Source: Alentia gelatinosa
Taxonomy: Eukaryota > Annelida > Polychaeta > Phyllodocida > Polynoidae
Reading direction: 5' to 3'
DNA: 64,000 bases
Assembly: GCA_950022655.1 (NCBI GenBank)
Contig: OX465583.1
Coordinates: forward strand, 13,663,298-13,727,297
Under the pieces are notes generated by a model that searched no databases, was not told the origin of the DNA, and was given only the letters and a program-made list of their open reading frames with translations. This document shows positions 54,851 to 64,000 of this stretch, piece after piece. The stretch's first letter is position 1. Each line of letters begins with the position of its first letter. A program made the translations under genes and the position numbers.

Positions 54851-55827
54851 GGAACAGAATTTCATGAGATTATGAACCCTATGATGAACATGAATCCCAC
54901 TGTATGAATTCTTCTTTTGGTCCTTGTCAGATGTTTAGCTTCAGTGTTGCTCAAATACAGTACTCCAGTTGGTTCTGGAACTGTGGAGATGGGAATTAGG
55001 TCATCACAGTGTACTGGTGCACCACGCCCATCTGTTGTTTTTTGTTGTTGTTATTCAGGTAAATAGCATACATTCACTTAGATAGGCGTTCTTACATGTA
55101 GCATTGAACAGCGATATATAAATACATGCTAATGCTAAGACGCAAGAGCAGTTAATAGATAACAGGACAATACATGACGATACAGTATAGTGAAGGAATA
55201 TTGTTTCTTTCTAGGTATGTCAAGTCTGTTCACGTGTTTCATTACGAGAGTATATTACAATAGGATAACTTTAATATTTCCATATTTTATTATAGACTTG
55301 GTAGACTGGCTGGGACGGGTCCGTTTTTCTTATAACTAACTATGGTAAGTTATCGTTTCTTTCTAGGTTTCCTTTGTAAAGTTCCCCCTCCTCCCCCGAC
55401 TGTTTTGTTTTTCCACCAAAACACTTTGCCGGCCGGTGGATATAGTTAGAGCTGGTTCATCAGAGATATATGACTATGACTGTTTAAAGACGGAAGGGGT
55501 TTTATATACTCTTTGCAAGCACGAGTATGGTTTAGATGTGAACCCACGGGGTCAATTTGAACCTCGGAAGTTTATCTGAAGACCGCCCGTGGTGGCTTCT
55601 TGATATAGGTTTTTAATTAAATCTCATATCAGAGTAAAGGCGAGTGAGTTCACCCATGAAAAGATATCCAGGGGAGATGAACCCGTAGATGTCAACATTC
55701 AGAGAAATGTATCAATCACACACCGACCGATGTGTCTTTTCATCTCGACATCAAATATCATCTACTTTACGGCCAGGGAAATTATCCCGTAAAGGGGCTC
55801 TTCCACCAGCACGCAAGATACTATCAA
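54851..55827. other. Intergenic, no gene recognised
   Basis: About 55,050-55,200 resembles 18,160-18,420 (unclassified dispersed repeat). GTTTCTTTCTAGGT occurs twice (55,202 and 55,358). Confidence 0.4.
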
Positions 55828-56069
55828 GAGACGTCACGAGTTTGAGTCTGAGTTTATTTATGCCACGCATTTTGTTGGCTCCATGATTTCACGAGTCGAA
55901 GACAAGTGGCATCTAGATTTTATCCTACCCGTCTAGATTTTATCCTACCCTGTTCCTATATTTTCTCAGTATCAGAAAGTAGTGGCATAAACAACACTTT
56001 ATGTCACAGCTGTGACATAAACAAACCCCATGTTAAGCCTATGGCGTTTTTTATTAGGGGTAGGATAAA
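55828..56069 (+). mobile_element. Two-hairpin element, type F4, one hairpin-1 arm deleted
   Basis: The left arm matches 47,796-47,900 down to CGAGTCGAAGACAAGTGGC, then jumps to the hairpin 2 boundary; the right arm is missing. A 20-bp tandem duplication repeats CTAGATTTTATCCTACCC at the junction. Hairpin 2 is otherwise complete with CATGTTAAGCCTATGGCG and ends TAGGGGTAGGATAAA. Confidence 0.8.
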
Positions 56070-56993
56070 GCAAGATGTGTCACGATTTGGTTAATTTATT
56101 AAGTCTTGCTAGGTTTTGAGTAATCGCTTGCATTTCTGCCGCAAAGTGTCAGTACAATTAAACACCTTCGCAATTCTTGTCATGATAGATCGCAGTATGC
56201 TGTGATATGTCGGGCAATAGATCATGAGGCATGGTGGTGGTGGAGCACTAAAATATACACACATTATAGTGAAAGAATACATATATCAGCGCACGCTATG
56301 TATCGCGGCAAATGAGATATTGCGGTACTGTAGCATATAACAAGACATCCCAAGATATAACATGGCAAAATCCATTGTGTTGGTGGAACCAGCCCTTAAA
56401 TATGCATAGGGATGCGATTGAAATAATATCTAGTATCAGACTTCTGGAAAAGGCGACCAGACTTGTGGTTTTACAACTAATAGCAAAACCAATCACAGCG
56501 ATAACTCACTCAACGGAAGTCGTGCCTATAGACACTGGTCTCCCGGCAGACATGGGAAAGTATGATAACTCATATCTAATGCCAAGGAAGTAAAAATGCA
56601 ATGCTGAAGGTAATTCCGATCAATTTAGGAAATCGTACCTCTTCTCACAGTTTCTTTTGAATATCGACAATATCTCGAAATACCATTGCTTCAGTCGATT
56701 AAGGTGTGGTCTAAACTGATAGGTACATATTTTCGACCTTTATCCGCTCGGAGTTGGTTACTGCACGAGCCGCCTAAGATTGGTTACACTACCTGTAGCA
56801 TTGTGCTTATTATTTTCTTGGATAATTTGCCTATCAGTCTGGAGGAAATATATCTGTATGATACAGGAAATGTTTTTTTCATCATAATTGGTTAATGAAT
56901 CAATATGTAAGATAGACTTCCCCGCTTATACATACGTGTAATTCGATAATCAAATGCTGAATCAGTACTTCTTCTGTTATTGACAGTTATTCT
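56070..56993. other. Intergenic, no gene recognised
   Basis: No repeat or coding signal supported. Confidence 0.4.
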
Positions 56994-57360
56994 ATTATCC
57001 TTCGTATACAAAGATCCCATTGAGAATGTGTGGGGACCCAGTAAACCACGACCCATTATATAAATCCTGTCAGATACCATAACTGTGGTATACGGATTCT
57101 AACCTGTGGTATACGGCCTCAAAGCCATGGCATACGGGAAAACAGTCCCTTTGTGCTATAGAGCACAGAAATAGTCCCTAATGTTATACCCTTTAATATA
57201 GCAATTAATGGGTTTAATGTATTCGGAAGATGGATAATAAATGCAACAAATGCTGGTTATATGAACAGGCGGCTCTGTAAACCCCTCCAGCTAGCTAGCG
57301 CTCGTGTATTACTAAATACCAACCTCTCGTGGTTTACGGCCACCAGTCCACAAAACCATC
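56994..57360 (-). mobile_element. Two-hairpin element, type F6, uninterrupted copy
   Basis: Same order as 46,383-47,178 without the hAT insertion: TTATCCTTCGTATAC, AGTAAACCACGACCC, TGTGGTATACGG, then AGATGGATAATAA and hairpin 1 with TGTAAACCCCTCC and CTCGTGGTTTACGGCC. It serves as the empty site for the insertion in the other copy, though local sequence at that point has diverged. Confidence 0.75.
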
Positions 57361-57739
57361 GATTATTGTCTATTATAAACGCATATTGTTCATTATCGCC
57401 GCAGTATTGTGTGAGATAAGAGCATTAGGTCCAGCACGTTGCACAGTGATAGAAGACCATGTCATAATCACCAGGGCCGTAAATGGCATTGCCGAGAATT
57501 CTCCAGTGGCAGTGTCCGATGAAGCCGCGTGTTGCGACACCCATTACCTACCCGCTGCCAAGTGACGGGCGATGCACTCCAACGGGTTCCAAGATACCAC
57601 GCCACCTAATGAAAATGTCTTCCTGCGTCAATCAACCCAGAATCATTGTCCTCGTGGTGTCAGGGCAAGGATTTGGGATCCAGGCGGTATGAATATTACC
57701 GGAGTATCGTTTAAACCATGACGGCGTGGTATACTGAAG

Positions 57740-58015
57740 AAGAAACCAACAAGTTTTGGTCAAAGTTGTCGTTCCCCACGAGTTTGATGCGGGGTGATAT
57801 GAACGAGGCGACAACTGAGTGAATATCACATAGTATTCAAACGAGTTACAGAATGACTTCTGTTACCAGAACGAGTTGCTTTCTGTATACCGTTTATATA
57901 CATTAAAAGAATGGATGACACACCGGATATAGACCATGGAGAACCATGGACCGCAATACTCGTAGGGGCATGGAGAACTTTAAGCCTATGGGCATTTATT
58001 CCAGGGGTGAGATAA
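57740..58015 (+). mobile_element. Two-hairpin element, type F5
   Basis: GAAACCAACAAGTTTTGG start; loop GGTGATATGAACGAGGCGAC. Hairpin 2 has CATGGAGAACTTTAAGCCTA and ends GGGGTGAGATAA. Its left boundary (TTTATCTCACC) has been lost. Confidence 0.7.
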
Positions 58016-58368
58016 CCCTATCAGTCCGAGCAATGCCTTGAGGCACTCCCATGAAGGAGACGAGGAATGCCTCCAGGCATTTTTGGGGGCCATTACTAAA
58101 AAGAGTATTCTATGGGACAAAATTCATAGATGTTCTTAATTTTTTCAAAATAATTTAAAAACCCTATGGGCACCCTTATTCAGTCTGAGTGTTCTAATTG
58201 TAACTAAGATAATGTATATTAAATGCACCTTCCGGTACCATTGCCATACGAGCATCGTCCCCTGGGGGTATATTTCTATATATTTGTCGGACTTGACATG
58301 TGGGCCTCCCCTGATATGTGGGTCGGACTGAAAGTGTTAAACATCGCTGTATCACTAAGATGGGTCTC

Positions 58369-58655
58369 TTTATCTCACCCCTTGTATTTTGGTCCCATAG
58401 GCTCAACATTGGGAACTCGTTCATCATGCCCCTACGAGTACCGCAGTCCGTTCTCCATGGTCTATATCCTGTGTGCTGTTTATTTCTTTAGTGTGCACAT
58501 GGGTGAGATAAATACAGAAAGTGACACATTTTGGTCAAAGTTGTCGTTCTACAACTTGCTTGAATGCTACAAGATATTCACTAGGCTTCGCCTTGTTCAT
58601 ATCGCTCCACATAAAACGACGAACGATGACTTTGACTTTGTAGGCTTGTTGGATT
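58369..58655 (-). mobile_element. Two-hairpin element, type F5
   Basis: TTTATCTCACCCCTTGTATT, CATAGGCTCAACATTGGG, CCGTTCTCCATGGTC, to GGGTGAGATAAA, then hairpin 1 with TCGTTCTACAACTTGC and TTCACTAGGCTTCGCCTTGT. The outermost GGTTTC has decayed to TTGGATTC. Confidence 0.7.
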
Positions 58656-59042
58656 CTGCTTTCGTGAAATGAATTGCAAGGAGAAAGAGATCCGAGGAGA
58701 GTATTTCCTTGGACGGACACTCATAATAATCACCAATATCTATGTAGGTATAAATGTTTAAATGTGTTTCTGGCTAATATTCCACACTAATACCTAATGG
58801 CAGGTATGGATTGTTAGCATTATATATCTTTGCTTCCAACTCCACATCTCCCAACCTATCAATTCCACACCTCTCAACATCTATCGATTATCATTATTTA
58901 TTACCTATCTAATATCATTTTTATGTACTACATTAGTGAAACATTAATGGAATAGTTATGTTTCCTACGCATGGTTCATGAACATCAACATATCATGTTG
59001 TGTCTACTTCCAGGGCTTCACAATTTTTATCATGTAGATGCA

Positions 59043-59400
59043 TTTATCCTACCCCTAATAAAGAAACTCCATAGGCTTAACATTAGCGGTCTGTATTTGG
59101 TCTATGGTGCAGGGAAATAAAATTTATCGCTCTAGTGGGATACAGTTGTCAAATGACATCATTTGAAAATCAACCAATGATTATCACTGATTATTGGTGA
59201 ATTTTATGTTATTTCTTAATTTGCTGAAGTAATTTAGACGGGGTAGGATAAATTCTAAACCAAACTCGAGTTAATCGTGTTGTTTGTCGCACTCTGGCAA
59301 AGTCGTGTATCACTGCACTTGGCTTCGCCTCGCGCAGTAATATGCGACTTAGCCGTCGTGCGATGAACAACAACACGACTAACTCTCGTTTGGTTTCTCC
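59043..59400 (-). mobile_element. Two-hairpin element, F3-related type
   Basis: TTTATCCTACCCCTAATAAA, CATAGGCTTAACATTAGC, to GGGGTAGGATAAA. Hairpin 1 pairs AACTCGAGTTAATCGTGTTG with its inverse around ACTTGGCTTCGCCTCGCGC and ends TTTGGTTTCTCC. The arms match F3 only at their outer ends (AACTCGAGTTA); the type word differs (TCGCACTCTGG here versus TGCCACTCTGG). Confidence 0.75.
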
Positions 59401-59832
59401 TAAGGATACCATCCTCTGGTTAATGAGTCTGTGAAGGAACTTTATTCAGACAAAAGAGTTACCACCAAGACCAATCAATACACTGATGAGAAAAGGTCTG
59501 TGCTGCCTCTCCTATGATGAACACAGAAAAAAAACCCTAAGATATGTTTAAATAAGGTTCAAAACCACAAGACCTAACTAAAGATTCCCTAATGGGGTGG
59601 GTACAGAGACATGTAAATATCAAAGAAAAAATAACTGGTATCAAGAAGGCGTTTTAGATCATTATAACCACCTTCCCCTTTCATATTTGCTTATGCCCTA
59701 TGCAAGGGAAAAGAGCCAAGCTTTCTTATACTCTCTCTTTATACTAAATGTGCATACCCCAAACCAAACCCAAAGTCAGCACTTAAAGGCGGTATACCAG
59801 TGTAGTAGTAACACATATTATACTATATATAC

Positions 59833-60123
59833 GAAACCAACAGATTTTGGTCAAAGTCGTCATTTCTGATGCCACAAGTTTGATGCAGAGAGATATGGAT
59901 GAGGCAATAGCCGAGTGATTATCACATGGCATTCAAAGTTGAAGAACAGTGACCATGACCAAAACGAGTTGCTTTCTCTATTTATCTCACCACTGGCTAC
60001 ACTCAAACAATGGACGATGTACAATATATAGACCATGAAAAATGGACTGGAATACTTGTAGGGGCATGGAGAACAGTTCCCAATGTTAAGCCTATGGGAC
60101 AAAAATACCAGAGGCGAGATAAA
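59833..60123 (+). mobile_element. Two-hairpin element, type F5
   Basis: GAAACCAACAGATTTTGG start; hairpin 1 with GATATGGATGAGGCAATAGC loop. Hairpin 2 from TTTATCTCACC with CCCAATGTTAAGCCTATGGG to GAGGCGAGATAAA. GGGGCATGGAGAAC matches other F5 copies. Confidence 0.75.
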
Positions 60124-60819
60124 TATTCCTACACCGCTGCAGGGCCTTTGCTATGACAAATATATCTATGTTTTTGCCCGCATTCTATACCAAATCCATC
60201 CTTCATGATTTTTTTTATATATTCTTTATTTTTACTGAGACCGATCAGTCAAATAGACTGGTTTGCGTACGGACACAGTTAACTATTGTTCAGATCAATA
60301 ACTACATACAAGGATATTGTGAAGGAAGACTGATATTGTAACTGTAGCCATAAACAGGACTGTGAGAGCCTGGCTAAAGATTTAACAGCCGCCTAGCCTT
60401 GAGCAGTATCTGTTTTGGGAGAAACGTCACCTCCATCTAAATGAGCTGTGGCAGACTGGCAAACGTGAGCAGACCACAGGCAGCCTGTGTCTCGTCCAAA
60501 ATATTATATTACCCTGTCAGAAAGGAGAGACTGCTGATGCAGGAGGCACCTTCCCGCGTGGAGGGGGAACATGCGATCAGACTACTTCACGATGTCGGGG
60601 GTGGGAGAAAAAACAAGGCGGCAGCTTGCCCTGTGAGCATCTGTCGGCTGGTACTGTCACCGCACTGCCAAACAGCAAATAGGCCACGGCTTTCGTGAAC
60701 CTGACAATATTGAGACTGAACCCCCTGAACCGGTGTCAGTTTAAAGGGCTTGTCTCGACATGGCAGCATTGAGGGCATGCCCTGTCGGAACCTGACACCA
60801 CTGAAGGGATACCGTGCAT
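60124..60819. other. Intergenic, no gene supported
   Basis: A GC-richer stretch (60,440-60,700) holds an 85-codon frame with no recognisable family or splice signals. Confidence 0.4.
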
Positions 60820-61750
60820 TAATCTGACAGTTCATAGGCCATGTCAAGCCTAAATCTGACAGTTCATAGGCTAGGCCATGCCTAAAACTGACAGCTCATA
60901 GGCCAATCCCTGCCTAAATCCGATAGTTAATAGGCCAACCCCTGCCTAAATCTGATTGTTCATAGGCCATGCCGTGCCTAAATATGGCAGTTCATAGGCT
61001 ATACCCTGCCTAAATCTAACAGCTCATAGGCCAATCACAGCCTAAATCTGGCAGCTCATAGGCCATGCTGTGCCTAAATCTGGCAGTTCATAGGCCATGT
61101 CATGCCTAAATCTAGCAGTTTATAGGCCATGGTCTGCCTAAAACTGACAGCTCATAGGGCAATCCCTGCCTATAACTGACAGCTCATAGGCCAATCCCTG
61201 CCTAAATCCGATAGTTCATAGGCTATGCCGTGCCTAAATATGACAGTTCATAGGCCATGCTGTGCCTAAATCTGGCAGCTCATAGGCCATGCCTTACCTA
61301 AATCTGACAGTTTATAGGCCATGGTCTGCCTAAAACTGACAGCTCATAGGGCAATCCCTGCCTCAATCTGACAGCTCATAGGCCATGCTCTGCCTAAATC
61401 TGACAGGTCATAGGCTATACCCTGCCTAAATCTGATAGGTCATAGGCCAATCACAGCCTAAATCTGACAGCCCATAGGCCATACCCTGCCTAAATCTGAC
61501 AGGTCATAGGCCAAACCCTGCCTAAATCTGACAGCTCATAGGCCAATCACAGCCTAGATTTGACAGCCCATAGGCCATACCCTGCCTAAATCTGACAGCC
61601 CATAGGCCATACCCTGCCTAAATCTGACAGCCCATAGGCCATACCCTGCCTAAATCTGACAGCTCATATGCCAATCACAGCCTAGATTTGACAGCCCATA
61701 GGCCATACCCTGCCTAAATCTGACAGCTCATAGGCCATGCAGAGCCTGAA
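60820..61750. repeat. 32-bp minisatellite, about 29 units
   Basis: Units follow TAAATCTGACAGCTCATAGG plus CCATGCCCTGCC, contiguous without spacers, so not a CRISPR array. Variants alternate (AATCACAGCC, ATACCCTGCC, ATGCTGTGCC) and recur in blocks, indicating higher-order duplication, especially in 61,430-61,720. Confidence 0.95.
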
Positions 61751-62299
61751 TCTCAAAGACACTCCATTCGTTTGATGAGACCTGTATATAGCAGTAAATA
61801 GACACATACATGTACTTAGCTGCATAGGTTGCGGTAGAATAGAAGAACTGATAAGCAGTACATTATGAGAAGTCCAACTGTCCCTAGACATTGAACTTAC
61901 TATATTATGGACCACAAACACGCCATACAGTTAACTCCTCAATTATGCAGTTTTAATCACACCAAAGGGAATTCCTGTTAATGAAGAAACCGACCAGTTA
62001 TCAGCTCTCGCCGGTCTTACGGAACCTCCCTGGTTTGATGTGCAGAGAACACGCTAGTTTCCTCTGGCACTTGAATAGCTTCACTAACATGACTGTTTAA
62101 AAAGTACATCCATTGAGAAGACATGATTGAGTACAACTGGGATCTAATACCAGTCGACGTTAATCACGACATCGGGTAGTACGTTTAATGGTTCGGCAGA
62201 GTTGTCTAATAACATCACGTTTTCTTTTCTATTTTTTTTTTTTTTGGTTAGAAGTGTTTATGCCACGTATCATTATTCTTTTCTATTTTTAGTCAATGT
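61751..62299. other. Intergenic, no gene recognised
   Basis: No repeat or coding signal other than a T-run at about 62,231-62,245. Confidence 0.4.
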
Positions 62300-62468
62300 G
62301 TGGCTGCTGTCACTTAGGCTTACTTTGAAGGAAAATGAATAGCGCGTCTCCTGTCACTCCGTCAATCTACTCAATATACACAAGCGTCATGTGACGTCAT
62401 AATTTCCCGCGTTCGTCTAATTCTCGTCTGCTTTCGTTTCCACTTTCACAGAATGTGACTTGATCGGG
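62300..62468 (+). promoter_or_regulatory. Duplicated block with CRE- and E2F-like motifs, copy 1
   Basis: Contains CATGTGACGTCATAATTTCC then CGC: an E-box-like CATGTG, a full CRE palindrome TGACGTCA and the E2F-type TTTCCCGC in a row, followed by GCGTTCGTCTAATTCTCGTC. A second copy lies at 62,843-63,008. Regulatory function is inferred from motifs only. Confidence 0.35.
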
Positions 62469-62842
62469 GAGGTGTTTTTTTAAACTAAGAATGACACTGA
62501 ATCAATGATTACGATTACGATTTACATGGGAGATACTGGCAAGGATATCCTTGTGGTTGCGGTATCTATAAGTGATATTGATGTTGAAGCCTTCAGATTA
62601 TATTGGATGACAATTGTTTGAGCAGGATAATTCCAAATTGCTATGAGTTTCTCATAAGAACTGTAGATATATTCCCAGACACTTACTGGTGACATACATT
62701 GAATAATATGATCATATGTATATGATGAGCTATACATGATCGTCTTGTAAGACGGTCTTCCATAAAGACTGATCACGAGAACGCAAGAAAAAGAATGATA
62801 GGTAGATATTTTTTATCGCTCTTTCTTTTAAAAACACCTCCC
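62469..62842. other. Spacer between duplicated blocks
   Basis: Unique AT-rich sequence of about 375 bp; no feature recognised. Confidence 0.4.
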
Positions 62843-63008
62843 AGTGGCTGCTGTCACTTCGGCTTACTTTGAAGGAAAATGAATAGCGCGTCTCCTACCA
62901 CTCCGTCAATCTACTCAATATACACAAGCGTCATGTGACTATCTTTCCCGCGTTCGTCTAAATCTCGTCTGCTTTCGTTTCCACTTGCGCAGAATGTGAC
63001 TTAATCGG
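62843..63008 (+). promoter_or_regulatory. Duplicated block with CRE- and E2F-like motifs, copy 2
   Basis: About 95% like copy 1 by eye (GTGGCTGCTGTCACTTCGGC, GAATAGCGCGTCTCC, TACACAAGCGTCATGTGAC). The CRE is broken by a small deletion (TGTGACTATCTTTCCCGC), while the E2F-like TTTCCCGC remains. Confidence 0.35.
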
Positions 63009-64000
63009 GGCTCACCAGAGGGCAGGCTATTCTTGGATAATGGCATGTCACGTGATACGATATATCGGGCCACGTGACCCTCGTGCCTGATCTGTGGTTA
63101 ACATGGATAAGTCTGATGGAAAATGGTCTCTTACAAAAACATGCACTCAGATCCTTGGCTACAACTAGCAATCGATGCTAGATCATGCCATGTCCCCTGT
63201 TTTTTTCGTTCTCGTTAATATAAAGGTTGACTACTACCTGGAACCAATGGGAGCTTATCTCATGGTGAAAAATGAATTTATTTCATGTCCAGTAGGATAT
63301 TTATGAGGTTGAACACAGCTATTGATTAAGGTTGGAGCGATTCGTCAGAGATGTCAATTGGGTGGGGAAAAATAGTGGAAATATTTTTCATGTGGAATTT
63401 ACTGCCTCATAGAAACTGAGATAACATTAAAACGCACCATTGTTACCATGGAATGGGCTGTGGGGAGATTCAAACGATTCTTTTTTCAGCGTGAATGAAG
63501 CTCAATTTATACTACCTTTGATTAATACACGGAAAATTAATTTCGTAGACTGGAAATGAATTTTTCTTTTTTCATCAGCTTGCCATAGAGGTGTTATTGC
63601 CGCGTGATAATAATTTCAAACTGGAAATAAACAGACGGAGTTCCATGGAAAGGTGGAAAACTGCCATCTCTGATTCGTAGGCTTGCGATATTTCTGCTGC
63701 TTAAATCACAGTCAGTTTGGGCAAAAAATAAAAGAACCGCCATCCCTGTGTATATTGATATAATATAAGACATTCCCTGTAGGCAGGACAGTAACACAAT
63801 TAGATATACTGGTCCTCCAGTCACGGGGACGCTTAGTGGGGTCACAGCCCCCGTGAGGAGCTGTGCTCATTCCACTTTCCACCAACGCCAAGCGGAATCA
63901 CTCAGCTGGGCACCGAAGACGTCTCGAACACACCAAAAGCACCATCTGCCTAAAAGCGCTGTCCAGAAATGCTGATGCTAGGTCTGTGCTAGGTGATACA
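63009..64000. other. Intergenic, no gene supported
   Basis: About 63,348-63,490 is another degenerate copy of the GTCAGTTGGGG repeat (CATGGAATGGGCTGTGGGG, ATTCAAACGATTC). No supported gene runs off the right edge. Confidence 0.4.

Noticed and set aside
60820..61750. Regular 32-bp repeats as a possible CRISPR array
   Set aside because: Units are contiguous with no unique spacers, and the genome context is eukaryotic.

Overview
The window looks like gene-poor, repeat-packed nuclear DNA of an invertebrate animal. Spliceosomal GT-AG signals bound its one convincing gene, and it carries tRNA-derived SINEs, pogo-, hAT- and Harbinger-like short DNA elements, A-rich retroelement tails, microsatellites and several minisatellites. 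The SINE tail and the density of short palindromic elements suggest a lophotrochozoan, most likely a mollusc; that is an inference from repeat style, not a species call. I see no rRNA or true tRNA gene, no CRISPR array, no bacterial-style operon, and no intact transposase, reverse transcriptase or viral gene.

The one gene I trust is on the minus strand. Its first coding exon lies at 28,524-28,644 and a second at 14,488-14,933, separated by a 13.6 kb intron full of mobile elements. The splice sites are canonical and the phases fit: one base is carried over, completed by two bases to make a Gly codon. The predicted N-terminal fragment of about 190 residues is basic, Ser/Arg-rich and has a poly-Gly run. 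I do not recognise the family. Later exons would lie left of 14.5 kb or outside the window. Two weaker coding candidates are a plus-strand 3'-terminal exon inside that intron (26,684 to about 27,345) and a minus-strand ORF at 9,747-9,962.

The dominant content is a superfamily of short (about 230-400 bp), apparently non-coding elements with two adjacent hairpins, of which I found more than 25 copies. Hairpin 1 is a long imperfect inverted repeat starting GAAACC, often with a loop like GGCTTCGCC. Hairpin 2 is bounded by TTATC...GATAA and usually contains AATGTTAAGYCTATGG. At least nine sequence types differ in their arms but keep the base-pairing, and in most types a type-specific word in hairpin 1 recurs in hairpin 2. 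One type appears to have seeded a 73-bp satellite at 28.85-29.32 kb.

Layout: 0-14 kb holds two-hairpin elements, Helitron-like repeats and Harbinger-like foldback elements. 14-29 kb is the gene with its intron, SINEs and foldback elements. 29-33 kb has an inverted two-hairpin copy, a GC-rich block with two opposed CTCF-like motifs, and a nested three-element insertion. 33-42 kb is mixed repeats. 42-53 kb is a dense run of two-hairpin types with hAT-like elements and a 47-bp minisatellite. 53-60 kb has a SINE and further two-hairpin copies. 60.8-61.75 kb is a 32-bp minisatellite, and 62.3-63.0 kb is a duplicated block with CRE/E2F-like motifs.
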